Shown: positions 49,499-57,721, counted from the first letter of the stretch. The stretch: DNA of 64,000 nt from Niastella sp. (GCA_017744515.1 JAGIBF010000022.1:21865-85864); one strand, 5' to 3'. The notes: generated by a model from the sequence alone, not told the origin. Program-made: numbers and translations.

Positions 49499-50950
49499 AT
49501 GAAAATATCAGTTGCGAAAGGAGATGGTATAGGCCCCGAAATCATGGAAGCAGTTCTCAAGATCTTTGAAGCCAACAAGGTTCCCCTGGAGTATGAAGTG
49601 GTTGAAATGGGCAAGTGGGTATTTGATAAAGGTTTTTCCAACGGTATGACGCCTGAGGCTCAGCAGACTATTGAAAGTCTGGGCATGCTCTTCAAAGGGC
49701 CTATGGAAACCCCCAAGGGCAAGGGCGTAAAGAGTATCAATGTTACTGCCCGTAAAACCTGGAATACTTTTGCCAACAAACGCGTATTCCAAAGCCTGCA
49801 CGGTGTAGATACCGTATTCTCCAAAGCAGGTATTCCCATCGACATTACTGTTGTTCGCGAGAACATTGAAGATACCTATGGTGGTATCGAGCACATGCTC
49901 ACCCACGACGTAGCGCTCAGCCGCCGTTTCATTACACGTCCCGGCTCCTTGCAGGTGATCCGTTATGCGTTTGAAATGGCCAAACAGAAAAAAGCAAAAC
50001 GCATTACCTGCGGTCACAAGGCCAATATCATGAAGCTCACCGATGGTCTCTTCCTGGAGTGCTTCTACGAGGTAGCTAAAGAGTATCCCGAGCTGAAGGC
50101 TGATGATATCATTGTAGATGACCTCTGTATGAAACTGGTGAGCCGTCCCGATACATTCGACGTAGTAGTGCTCACCAACCTGCAGGGTGATATCGTATCC
50201 GATCTTTGTGCCGGTCTGGTAGGTGGATTGGGGTTTGCGCCATCAGCCAATGTGGGTGATCACATTTCCATCTTCGAAGCGGTGCATGGTACAGCGCCCG
50301 ATATCGCCGGCAAGAACATCGCCAACCCAACAGCGTTGCTGTTGAGCGGTATTTCTATGCTGCGCCACCTTGGTCTTACCGAGAATGCGGCCATCATCGA
50401 GAATGCGTTGTTGTATACATTGGAAAGCGGCGTACACACCGGTGATTTCGGCGACAAGTCTACCCCCTCTTCTAATACCACTCAGTTTGCCGATGCCATC
50501 ATCAGCAACTTTGGTAAGCAGCCAGCACACAATCCGAAAGAGGTGATACCCAACCAGCCCGGCACTCCCACGCCGTTCAAGCTGCGGGAGAACGCTATGA
50601 TGGAATCCAAAGAAACAATGCAGGAAAACATTGTTGGTGTTGATATGTTCATCGAAAGCAACCTGCAGCCGCAGGCCATTGCTACCAAATGCCAGCGTCA
50701 TGCCGGTGTGAAGTTCAAACTGGTCAACATCAGCAATCGTGGTACACAGGTGTGGCCTACTGGTTCTGTATACACCAACCTGGTGAACCTGTACAACGTG
50801 CGCTTCGAATCACTCGACGGCGAACCACTTAGCCAGCAGGATATTCTCGGTCTTTATGTGAGCCTTAGCGGCAACTTCAAGATCGCTTCATCGGAGTTGC
50901 TGAACATGTGGGGCGACAAAAAGGCCTACAGCCAGGCTGCAGGACAATAA
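49499..50950 (+). CDS. icd: Isocitrate dehydrogenase (NADP-dependent, Thermus-like long form)
   Basis: This 483-aa enzyme oxidises isocitrate to 2-oxoglutarate in the TCA cycle. The first 335 residues are the isocitrate/isopropylmalate dehydrogenase fold: ISVAKGDGIGPEIMEAVLKIF, substrate arginines in TVVRENIEDTYGG, metal and cofactor regions DDLCMKLVSRPDTFDVVVLTNLQGDIVSDL, and GFAPSANVGDHISIFEAVHGTAPDIAGK. The last 130 residues form an extra C-terminal domain (GVKFKLVNISNRGTQVWP), as in the Thermus-type enzyme. NADP use is inferred from the family, not proved. Single gene between a TAATTTTG promoter box and a terminator. Confidence 0.93.
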   Translation: MKISVAKGDGIGPEIMEAVLKIFEANKVPLEYEVVEMGKWVFDKGFSNGMTPEAQQTIESLGMLFKGPMETPKGKGVKSINVTARKTWNTFANKRVFQSLHGVDTVFSKAGIPIDITVVRENIEDTYGGIEHMLTHDVALSRRFITRPGSLQVIRYAFEMAKQKKAKRITCGHKANIMKLTDGLFLECFYEVAKEYPELKADDIIVDDLCMKLVSRPDTFDVVVLTNLQGDIVSDLCAGLVGGLGFAPSANVGDHISIFEAVHGTAPDIAGKNIANPTALLLSGISMLRHLGLTENAAIIENALLYTLESGVHTGDFGDKSTPSSNTTQFADAIISNFGKQPAHNPKEVIPNQPGTPTPFKLRENAMMESKETMQENIVGVDMFIESNLQPQAIATKCQRHAGVKFKLVNISNRGTQVWPTGSVYTNLVNLYNVRFESLDGEPLSQQDILGLYVSLSGNFKIASSELLNMWGDKKAYSQAAGQ

Positions 50951-50991
50951 CAAATAATAGCTTCTTACAACAGAAGCCGTAAAATAGACAA

Positions 50992-51022
50992 GTCCGCAAC
51001 GGTATCGTTGCGGGCTTTATTT
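50992..51022 (+). terminator. Rho-independent terminator after icd
   Basis: GTCCGCAAC (50992-51000) pairs with GTTGCGGGC (51007-51015), with one G-T pair, and is followed by TTTATTTTTT. Confidence 0.85.
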
Positions 51023-51065
51023 TTTGAATTATCGTAACTTACAGAGAGGAATCGTGGATAGAACT

Positions 51066-51106
51066 ACCCTCTGTCACACTTCGACAGGCTCAGTGTGACA
51101 GAGGGT
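51066..51106 (+). repeat. TCGACARGCTC hairpin repeat with 15-bp perfect arms
   Basis: ACCCTCTGTCACACT (51066-51080) and AGTGTGACAGAGGGT (51092-51106) are perfect reverse complements around the 11-nt constant loop TCGACAGGCTC. Compared with other copies, the CCC/GGG positions next to the loop read CAC/GTG, again changed in pairs. The element lies 45 bp before the next start and lacks a T-run. Confidence 0.93.
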
Positions 51107-51150
51107 GACATTGCTTGATAGATCACAGAACAAAAACCTGAAATAGTATA

Positions 51151-51591
51151 GTGGAAAAGAAATACACCAATAACGAAGTGACGATCGTGTGGAAGCCTGA
51201 TATGTGCATCCATTCAAAGGTTTGCTGGAAGAACCTGAAGGAAGTGTTTGATCCCACCAAACGTCCTTGGGTGAACATTCAGGGTGCCGATACGCAGCGT
51301 ATCATTGACCAGGTGCGTCATTGCCCCAGCGGCGCGCTGAGCTATTTTATGAATAATGCGGAAACGACTGAGCCGTCCACCTTTCAAAAGCCGGTGGCAG
51401 AAGCTGCGCACATAACAACGGTAGAAGTAAGCTCCAAAGGGCCATATATCATCAACACCGAGTGTGTCATCAAATATCCTGACGGAAGGGAAGAAACAAA
51501 AAGCGGTACTGTTGCGCTATGCCGTTGCGGCGCTTCCAACAACAAGCCTTACTGCGATGGCAGGCACCGGGAGGTCAACTTTGAGGGATAA
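51151..51591 (+). CDS. Divergent 4Fe-4S (YjdI-type) and CDGSH iron-sulfur fusion protein
   Basis: This 146-aa cytosolic protein has two iron-sulfur modules. Residues 1-70 are a Fer4_19/YjdI-type domain with cysteines in DMCIHSKVCWKNL and RHCPSGALSY. Residues 85-146 hold a CDGSH zinc-finger-like domain, with CRCGASNNKPYCDGRH supplying three cysteines and the histidine for a 2Fe-2S cluster. It may move electrons or clusters; the partner is unknown. The start is GTG at 51151; no ATG is available. A long hairpin repeat lies 45 bp upstream of the start. Two small genes on the other strand converge on it, with one base between the ends. Confidence 0.9.
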   Translation: MEKKYTNNEVTIVWKPDMCIHSKVCWKNLKEVFDPTKRPWVNIQGADTQRIIDQVRHCPSGALSYFMNNAETTEPSTFQKPVAEAAHITTVEVSSKGPYIINTECVIKYPDGREETKSGTVALCRCGASNNKPYCDGRHREVNFEG

Positions 51592-51592
51592 C

Positions 51593-51808
51593 TTAATAGA
51601 TTGAAAACGGGTAAGTAAAGCAAACCCACCACACGAACATTATGACGATCGTTATAATGGATGTCACCACCAGCATAGCAATATCTTCACGTTTTGTGTG
51701 ACGCTTGTCATCGTACACACCAATGGCCAGCCTGCGCAATGCCCTCACCAGGCATATTGCAGCAATCAAAAAAGGAAGGATCAGGATAAAGAATGCAACA
51801 GATATCAT
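51593..51808 (-). CDS. Small two-helix membrane protein
   Basis: This 71-aa protein is not a recognised family. It has two membrane helices (FFILILPFLIAAICLV and MLVVTSIITIVIMFVWWVCF) joined by a basic loop (RALRRLAIGVYDDKRHTKRED). It starts with ATG overlapping the TGA of the SUI1-like gene by 4 bp, which argues for translation and coupling. A DUF-type inner-membrane protein is the most that can be said. Confidence 0.65.
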   Translation of the reverse strand: MISVAFFILILPFLIAAICLVRALRRLAIGVYDDKRHTKREDIAMLVVTSIITIVIMFVWWVCFTYPFSIY

Positions 51809-52149
51809 ATCTTCTTAGCCTTGGTATACCCATTCTTCTGCATCCACTGCATGATTTTGTCACGCTGATCGCCCTGGATGATCGCTTCTCCATCTTTCAC
51901 AGCGCCGCCGGTGCCGCAGAAGTTCTTCAGCTTCTTGCCGAACTCTTCGAGGTCTTCATCGGTACCCACAAAACCCTGCACCAGCGTTACGGCTTTGCCG
52001 CCTCGGTTCTTTGTATCCAGTCGCACCTTCAGCAATTGCTGTGCAGGAGGCAAGGTAGTGGCTTGCTCCTGCTCTTCTTCTTCAAACCGAAAGTTCGGAT
52101 CGGTGCTATAAACAAACCCTTTATTATCGGGCTTATTCTTCTTACTCAT
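51805..52149 (-). CDS. SUI1/eIF1-like translation initiation factor homologue
   Basis: This 114-aa protein has an acidic N-terminal tail (FRFEEEEQEQ) and a C-terminal SUI1 domain: LLKVRLDTKNRGGKAVTLVQGF, DLEEFGKKLKNFCGTGGAVKDGEAIIQGDQRDKIMQWMQKNGY. This matches bacterial YciH, an eIF1 relative that binds the small ribosomal subunit and may influence start-codon choice. It overlaps the following small membrane protein gene by 4 bp. Confidence 0.93.
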   Translation of the reverse strand: MSKKNKPDNKGFVYSTDPNFRFEEEEQEQATTLPPAQQLLKVRLDTKNRGGKAVTLVQGFVGTDEDLEEFGKKLKNFCGTGGAVKDGEAIIQGDQRDKIMQWMQKNGYTKAKKI

Positions 52150-52224
52150 CGTATATCAGTTTTCAAATCGTTACTAATATAAAGTACTTTCTTATTACAC
52201 ACAACAGCACTCTTGACTACCGAC

Positions 52225-53079
52225 TCATACTGTGGCTGCCTTCAAGCTCAGGTCTAAACTCTTCGCCTGATGTATCAGGGCGCCTACACTTACATAATCT
52301 ACGCCCGTTTTTGCGTATGCTTCAATATTGTCGAAGTTGATACCTCCGCTGGCTTCCGTTTCCATCTTGCCTTTGATGATACTCAATGCTTCTGCCAGTT
52401 GTTGGGGTGTGAAATTATCCAGCATGATGCGGTCTACTTTTCCGAACGCCACTACCCGCTGTACTTCATCGAGATTGCGGGTCTCTACTTCAACCTTCAA
52501 CCCGGTATTCGTTTGTTGTACATATTGCCATGCACGGTCGATCGCTTTTTCGAGACCTCCGCAGTAGTCGATATGATTATCCTTAAGCATGATCATATCA
52601 TACAATCCCATGCGGTGATTATGGCCGCCGCCAATGCGCACGGCTTCTTTCTCCAGCAAGCGGAAGTTAGGCGTAGTCTTGCGGGTATCGAGTACTTTGG
52701 TACGATAGCCTTTGATGATAGAGCTGTAAGCATGGGTTAACGTTGCAATGCCGCTCATGCGTTGCATGCAATTCAGTACCAGCCGCTCGCATTGTAAAAT
52801 GGTATGTACAGTGGCTTCTACTTCAAAAGCGATCTCGCCGAATTTCATGGCCTCGCCATCTTTCTTAAGGGGCGTAAAAACAGCTGAAGGTTCTTTATAG
52901 TGAAAAACAGCTGCCGCCACTTCCATACCTGCCAGGATACCGTCCTGTTTGATCTTTAAAACAGCTTTGCCTCGTGCGTCGGCCGGGATACAACTCAACG
53001 TGGAATGATCTCCATCTCCAATGTCTTCTGCCAGTGCCGACCTGATCAATACATCTAATTGTTCATCAAAGGTTAACAT
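52225..53079 (-). CDS. nadC: Nicotinate-nucleotide pyrophosphorylase (carboxylating)
   Basis: NadC converts quinolinate and PRPP to nicotinate mononucleotide with loss of CO2, in NAD synthesis. From the ATG at 53079 it has 284 aa: LIRSALAEDIGDGDHST, ILAGMEVAAAVF, ERLVLNCMQRMSGIATLTHAY, VLDTRKTTPNFRLLEKEAVRIGGGHNHRMGLYDMIMLKDNHI, and VEVETRNLDEVQ. The basic phosphoribosyl-binding residues are present. The open frame extends 14 codons further, but that stretch is a terminator plus promoter and is not coding. The -7 box lies only 4 bp before the ATG, suggesting a very short or absent leader. nadA and nadB are not in the window. Confidence 0.95.
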   Translation of the reverse strand: MLTFDEQLDVLIRSALAEDIGDGDHSTLSCIPADARGKAVLKIKQDGILAGMEVAAAVFHYKEPSAVFTPLKKDGEAMKFGEIAFEVEATVHTILQCERLVLNCMQRMSGIATLTHAYSSIIKGYRTKVLDTRKTTPNFRLLEKEAVRIGGGHNHRMGLYDMIMLKDNHIDYCGGLEKAIDRAWQYVQQTNTGLKVEVETRNLDEVQRVVAFGKVDRIMLDNFTPQQLAEALSIIKGKMETEASGGINFDNIEAYAKTGVDYVSVGALIHQAKSLDLSLKAATV

Positions 53080-53083
53080 GCAA

Positions 53084-53091
53084 CAAAGATA
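53084..53091 (-). promoter_or_regulatory. -7 promoter box of nadC
   Basis: TATCTTTG on the minus strand is an exact TAnnTTTG match 4 bp before the nadC ATG. Transcription should start near the first codon, and this decides the start choice. Confidence 0.65.
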
Positions 53092-53093
53092 AA

Positions 53094-53129
53094 CGAAAAA
53101 GACCCATAGCATTACTGCCATGGGTCTTT
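53094..53129 (-). terminator. Terminator after the DUF4783 gene
   Basis: AAGACCCAT (53099-53107) and ATGGGTCTT (53120-53128) form a perfect nine-pair stem, followed on the minus strand by TTTTT. Confidence 0.88.
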
Positions 53130-53152
53130 CGTGTTTTCAGGGATAAATGAAT

Positions 53153-53548
53153 TTATTCAATTAATTCGAAGCCCATTTCCTGTACCACTTGTTGCTCTCC
53201 TTTCTGCTTCATAAAGAATTTTGTGCGGTAGTTGCCATTAGAGGTTTGCAAGGTTCCTACACAGAACAGGGAACCGTCTTTGTTTTCTCCCCGGTGCTTG
53301 ATCTGGAAGTTCTTCACTTTGTTGCTGGTGAAGAAGTCTTTGAGGATCATTTCAGCCTGGCTTTTGCTGTAATTATCACTTTTCCCGGGCATGGAGATGT
53401 CTACGCGACTGTCGAAGTACCTTGATAGTTGGTTTGCGTTTCCGCTACGCATTGCGGTTACTACGTCATCAATCGAATAGAAGTACGAAGTGAATGAGAC
53501 CAGGAATAGCGAAATGGCTATTATCGCCAGTCTCAGCTGTTTTATCAT
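53153..53548 (-). CDS. DUF4783 family exported protein
   Basis: This 131-aa protein has a signal peptide or anchor (RLAIIAISLFLVSFTSYFYS) and an NTF2-like mature domain: DDVVTAMRSGNANQLSRYFDSRVDISMPGKSDNYSKSQAEMILKDFF and GTLQTSNGNYRTKFFMKQKGEQQVVQEMGFELIE. This matches the Bacteroidota DUF4783 family of unknown function. Single gene, ending at the terminator before nadC and divergent from gpmI. Confidence 0.88.
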   Translation of the reverse strand: MIKQLRLAIIAISLFLVSFTSYFYSIDDVVTAMRSGNANQLSRYFDSRVDISMPGKSDNYSKSQAEMILKDFFTSNKVKNFQIKHRGENKDGSLFCVGTLQTSNGNYRTKFFMKQKGEQQVVQEMGFELIE

Positions 53549-53633
53549 AAGTGCATTTTTACTGCTTCAAAAATTGCCAAAAACATGCCAAAGTAAGAGT
53601 ACGTTGAAAAAATACTAATCCCTGTGTATTACT

Positions 53634-53641
53634 TACCTTTG
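53634..53641 (+). promoter_or_regulatory. -7 promoter box of gpmI
   Basis: TACCTTTG matches TAnnTTTG and lies 42 bp before the gpmI ATG. Confidence 0.6.
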
Positions 53642-53683
53642 CGGCCGGATATATTCACAAATCTAACATAATCATATCGTTAT

Positions 53684-55210
53684 ATGTCAGCAAGCAAAGC
53701 AATTCTCGTCATCATGGATGGTTGGGGGCTCGGCAAGGTGAAAACCGCCGATGCTATCCAGAATGCCCATGTTCCTTTTGTAAGTTCCCTCTATTCAAAA
53801 TACCCAAATACCACACTGGTAACCTGCGGTGAAGCGGTAGGCTTACCCGATGGCCAGATGGGTAACAGCGAGGTAGGCCACCTTAACCTCGGCGCCGGAC
53901 GTATTGTGTACCAAGAGCTCCAACGCATCAATGTTGCGGTTCGGGATGGCTCTTTTGATAAGAATCCTGTTCTGCTCGATTCCATACAATATGCGCTCGA
54001 TAATAAGAAGCCGCTCCACCTGCTGGGCCTGGTAAGCGATGGCGGTGTACACTCGCACACCCTTCACCTCAAAGCTATTGTTTCCTTGTGTGCCAAAAAG
54101 GGCTTAAAGGATGTATATATCCACGCTTTTACCGACGGTCGCGATACTGATCCTAAAAGCGGTCTTGGTTACCTGAAAGACCTGCAGGAGCACCTCAACA
54201 AAACTACCGGCAAGATAGCTACTGTAAGTGGCCGCTACTACGCCATGGACCGCGACAAGCGCTGGGAGCGCGTGAAGCTTGCTTATGATGCGCTGGTAAA
54301 TGGCGTAGGAGAAAAAGCAACAGATGGCATCGCTGCCATCGAGCACTCTTATGCGCACAACATCACAGACGAGTTTATAAAGCCAACGGTTGTCATTGGC
54401 GCCGACCAGCAACCGCTGGCTACCATTAAAGATGGTGATGCAGCGATCTGTTTCAACTTCCGCACCGACCGTTGCCGCGAGATCTCGCAGGTGCTTACGC
54501 AGACTGATATGCCCGATCATGGCATGAAGAAGCTATCACTGCACTACACCACCATGACCGACTATGACAAAACATTCAAGAATGTGAGTGTTGTATTCGA
54601 GAACGACAACCTCAACAACACGCTCGGTGAAATACTCGCCAAAGATGGCAAGACGCAAATACGCATTGCCGAAACAGAGAAATACCCCCACGTATCTTTC
54701 TTTTTCAGTGGCGGCCGTGAAGTGCCTTTCGATGGCGAACGCCGCATCATGATACCTTCTCCCAAGGTGGCTACTTACGACCTGCAACCTGAAATGAGCG
54801 CTATGGAGCTAACCGACGCCATCGTGCCGGAAATAGAGAAAGAGAGTGTTGATTTCATTTGCCTCAACTATGCCAATGCCGACATGGTGGGCCATACCGG
54901 GATCTTCGAAGCCGCTGTAAAGGCCGTGCAAACGGTAGACAAATGCGTAGAGCGGGTAGTGACCGCTGCGCTGGCGCATGGCTACACTGTTTTCCTGACC
55001 GCCGACCACGGCAATGCCGATTTCATGATCAATGAGGACGGCACGCCCAACACCGCCCACACGCTGAACCTGGTGCCCCTGTTTGTGATCGACAAAGACT
55101 GGAAAGGCTCCCTGAAACCCGGCAAGCTGGGCGATATAGCGCCTACCATTCTCACTAAGATGGGACTGGCTATTCCGGCGGAAATGACGGGGGAGGTGCT
55201 GATTGGTTGA
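53684..55210 (+). CDS. gpmI: 2,3-bisphosphoglycerate-independent phosphoglycerate mutase
   Basis: This 508-aa dimanganese enzyme interconverts 3- and 2-phosphoglycerate in glycolysis. The alkaline-phosphatase-like core has IMDGWG at the N-terminus and the catalytic serine in GQMGNSEVGHLNLGAGR. DGGVHSH, HAFTDGRDTDP, SGRYYAMDRDKRW, FFFSGGREVPFDGE, NYANADMVGHTG and TADHGNADFM carry the metal ligands. Length and all motifs are standard. Single gene with a TACCTTTG promoter box and a downstream terminator. Confidence 0.97.
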   Translation: MSASKAILVIMDGWGLGKVKTADAIQNAHVPFVSSLYSKYPNTTLVTCGEAVGLPDGQMGNSEVGHLNLGAGRIVYQELQRINVAVRDGSFDKNPVLLDSIQYALDNKKPLHLLGLVSDGGVHSHTLHLKAIVSLCAKKGLKDVYIHAFTDGRDTDPKSGLGYLKDLQEHLNKTTGKIATVSGRYYAMDRDKRWERVKLAYDALVNGVGEKATDGIAAIEHSYAHNITDEFIKPTVVIGADQQPLATIKDGDAAICFNFRTDRCREISQVLTQTDMPDHGMKKLSLHYTTMTDYDKTFKNVSVVFENDNLNNTLGEILAKDGKTQIRIAETEKYPHVSFFFSGGREVPFDGERRIMIPSPKVATYDLQPEMSAMELTDAIVPEIEKESVDFICLNYANADMVGHTGIFEAAVKAVQTVDKCVERVVTAALAHGYTVFLTADHGNADFMINEDGTPNTAHTLNLVPLFVIDKDWKGSLKPGKLGDIAPTILTKMGLAIPAEMTGEVLIG

Positions 55211-55222
55211 TAGGTTGAAAAG
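55205..55222. repeat. GTTGAAAAG-type repeat
   Basis: Two units (GGTTGATA, GGTTGAAAAG) overlap the end of gpmI; the stop codon TGA is part of the first unit. Confidence 0.55.
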
Positions 55223-55264
55223 GGTAATCTGAAAACGTAATAATCAATCTATTGCAATGATATC

Positions 55265-55300
55265 AGGCTGCCGGGTACTTATCCGGCAGCCTTCTTTTTG
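55265..55300 (+). terminator. Rho-independent terminator after gpmI
   Basis: AGGCTGCCGG (55265-55274) and CCGGCAGCCT (55283-55292) form a perfect ten-pair stem with an eight-base loop and a TCTTTTTG tail. Confidence 0.92.
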
Positions 55301-55369
55301 TTCTAAAACAAGTCGTAAATACAGGCAAATATTTCCTTTGCGGTCCAGCTCTCTGCTCTCCTTTTCCCC

Positions 55370-55462
55370 ATCAACTTTTCAATTTTCCAGCCCCACCTTT
55401 TCAACCTCTCAACTTAACGCTCCCTTTCAACCGCGCAACTGGTCAACCTTTCAACCAACTTG
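55370..55462. repeat. GTTGAAAAG-type repeat, inverted orientation
   Basis: About nine units of CTTTTCAAC, CTCTCAAC, CTTTCAAC and GGTCAAC lie upstream of the sigma factor gene, the reverse complement of the family at 4431. The rest of the 329-bp gap from 55211 to 55539 holds only the gpmI terminator and no gene. Confidence 0.7.
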
Positions 55463-55539
55463 ATCCGCATTATTTTTCCACGGTACGCAGCTTTTACTGC
55501 AGGAAATTGTCTAAATTACAGGGCAACCAAACGGTTTAT

Positions 55540-56121
55540 ATGACCGAAGACGCCATTTTACAAGGCTGTTTACAAAACAATACAACTGCCCAGCGGGAAT
55601 TATACCAACGGTATAGCCCGAAGATGTTGTCTGTTTGTTACAGGTTTGCCCACAACAGGGAAGATGCAGAGGACATGCTGCAGGAGGGTTTTATCAAGGT
55701 ATTTTCACAAATACACACCTTCCAAAACAAAGGCGCTTTCGAAGGCTGGATACGCCGCATCATCGTTCACACCTGCATCAATCACCTGAAGAAAAATAAG
55801 AAGTTTAATGAAAGCGTGGACATCATTCACGCAACTACTGTACAGGTACGGGAAGAATCCGTTCCTTCTATAGTACAGGCCAAGCAGGTGGTTGAATGCA
55901 TACGCCTGTTGCCCATCGGATACCGGACTGTGTTGAACTTGTATGCTGTGGAAGGGTATTCGCACAAAGAGATCGCAGACATGTTAGATATTGAAGAAAG
56001 CACCAGCCGCTCCCAGTACACCAGGGCACGGCAAATGTTGGAAGATATACTGGTCAAGAAGAAAATTATCCAGAAGCCAAAAGAGAAGATCAGTTGGCTG
56101 GGCATGACCGCGGGACAGTAA
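55540..56121 (+). CDS. ECF RNA polymerase sigma factor
   Basis: This 193-aa group IV sigma factor has region 2 (QRELYQRYSPKMLSVCYRFAHNREDAEDMLQEGFIKVFSQIHTFQ, then FEGWIRRIIVHTCINHLKK) and region 4 (LLPIGYRTVLNLYAVEGYSHKEIADMLDIEESTSRSQYTRARQML). A TTG start 11 codons upstream is open, but ATG at 55540 begins the family sequence. The gene after it encodes a protein with a cytoplasmic N-terminus, membrane helix and predicted outer-membrane barrel, likely its regulator or target. The promoters it recognises are unknown. Confidence 0.92.
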   Translation: MTEDAILQGCLQNNTTAQRELYQRYSPKMLSVCYRFAHNREDAEDMLQEGFIKVFSQIHTFQNKGAFEGWIRRIIVHTCINHLKKNKKFNESVDIIHATTVQVREESVPSIVQAKQVVECIRLLPIGYRTVLNLYAVEGYSHKEIADMLDIEESTSRSQYTRARQMLEDILVKKKIIQKPKEKISWLGMTAGQ

Positions 56122-56202
56122 TTATACATATACTATAACCCCAGATTGTTGCTATGAATACTAATCCTTTGAAAAAGCACACCCGTACAAACACCAACGA
56201 TT

Positions 56203-57699
56203 ATGGAGCGCGGTTTTTACAATGATGAACTTGAAGACCTGCTTAGAGAGAAAGCTGATCAATACAAAATGTATCCATCCGACCAGGTATGGAAGGGGAT
56301 AAACCGCTCATTGCACACCCGCAGAAAATGGTATTGGCTTAGTTTCGTTCTCTTTATTGCCGGCCTCACTTATTATGCCATCGTTCAACTCTTGTCACCA
56401 TCCACTGGTAACAGGAAGATCGTTGCTCAGTTGAACCCTACGCCCCGTATTGCCTCTACCGACGACAATGCCAATAATAAGCCTGCTGTAGTAATTCCTT
56501 TCTCTACACAGATCACACAGAAAGGCGCACGCAATGGCCCGGCTACCACTCCACGTTCTTTCGTTACAAATCCCGACAGGTATGCCGATGAGCCTACCAA
56601 TAGCATAGCTCCCACTGTTGTGACCGTCAACAGCATCGCAGCCACTAATGAAGCGGCCCATGAAACTGCCGGCACAGAAGAACCAACCAGTCGCCAGGGC
56701 AAGACCACAACAAGCAATAGCAATACTTTATTGGCCGATAAGCTAACTGCTGCCACTGCCCGTAGTAACAAGAACAGCACATCATCCATAGAATACAAGC
56801 CATTGATCATTGTTACCGAACAGTATCCTGCAGCGCCACCTGAGGAGGAACAAAAACCCTCAACGCCTGTAAAAGAAACTGTTGTCAGCCCGGAAAAGGA
56901 AGACGAGGAAAGGATCAACTGGCTGCAACAATACGCTGTTTACAAACTTGCAGTACCCAAAATGAAACGCCTCAGCTGGCAGTTGTCATTTGCACCCACT
57001 ATGAACTATCGCAAACTGCAGGGAAGTGACGCTTCTATTCCTTCTGATATCAAGAATGTACCGATCGCCCAAAATGTAGCAGGCGATCCCAATAAGCTGG
57101 TAAACCATAAGCCAGCCCTCGGTTTTGAGCTGGGTTCACATTTCCTGTATGCCGTGAACAAAGACCTGCAGATCAAAGCCGGCGCCCAGTTCAATTATTC
57201 GCGTTATGCCATAGAGGCCTATGGCTCTTATTCAACCGACGTAGCGACTATCGCCCTCAACAGCAGCACACCCGGCCACACCGATTCGCTTATCAACTAT
57301 ACCCGCATCCGGAACTTTGGAGGCGATATGTCGGAAAGCCTGCAAAATCAATATTTCCAGTTGTCCGTACCGGTGGGCCTTCAACTGCGCCTGATCGGTA
57401 ATGGCAAACTGCAGATAGGCGCGGCGGCTACGATACAGCCTACTTACATGATCAACAGGCAAACGTACCTGATCACTACCGACTATAAGAACTACACCAA
57501 AGAACCCTCTCTCGTAAGAAGGTGGAACCTCAATACCGGCGGGGAAATATTCCTTGCTTATAAATCGGGCGACCTGAAATGGCAGGTTGGTCCGCAATTC
57601 CGATACCAACTGCTGTCCAGCTACGTGAAAGAGTATCCTATCCGTGAATACCTGATGGAATATGGTATCAAGATAGGCGTAACCAAAACTATCCGCTAA
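56203..57699 (+). CDS. Membrane protein with cytoplasmic tail, single helix, periplasmic linker and outer-membrane barrel-like domain
   Basis: This 498-aa protein is only recognisable by layout. Residues 1-40 are a charged cytoplasmic segment with YPSDQVWKGINRSLHTRRK. Residues 42-64 form one membrane helix (WYWLSFVLFIAGLTYYAIVQLL). Residues 70-230 are a long Ser/Thr/Asn/Pro-rich linker. From about 250 on come beta strands ending FRYQLLSSYVKEYPIREYLMEYGIKIGVTKTIR, like small outer-membrane barrels (WQLSFAPTMNYRKLQG, LGFELGSHFLYAV, QIKAGAQFNYSRY). It follows an ECF sigma gene by 81 bp. The short PxxVW tail resembles N-termini of other Bacteroidota proteins encoded next to ECF sigma factors. It may physically link the outer membrane to the sigma factor. 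Confidence 0.8.
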   Translation: MERGFYNDELEDLLREKADQYKMYPSDQVWKGINRSLHTRRKWYWLSFVLFIAGLTYYAIVQLLSPSTGNRKIVAQLNPTPRIASTDDNANNKPAVVIPFSTQITQKGARNGPATTPRSFVTNPDRYADEPTNSIAPTVVTVNSIAATNEAAHETAGTEEPTSRQGKTTTSNSNTLLADKLTAATARSNKNSTSSIEYKPLIIVTEQYPAAPPEEEQKPSTPVKETVVSPEKEDEERINWLQQYAVYKLAVPKMKRLSWQLSFAPTMNYRKLQGSDASIPSDIKNVPIAQNVAGDPNKLVNHKPALGFELGSHFLYAVNKDLQIKAGAQFNYSRYAIEAYGSYSTDVATIALNSSTPGHTDSLINYTRIRNFGGDMSESLQNQYFQLSVPVGLQLRLIGNGKLQIGAAATIQPTYMINRQTYLITTDYKNYTKEPSLVRRWNLNTGGEIFLAYKSGDLKWQVGPQFRYQLLSSYVKEYPIREYLMEYGIKIGVTKTIR

Positions 57700-57721
57700 G
57701 ACATATACACAATTAGCAACA

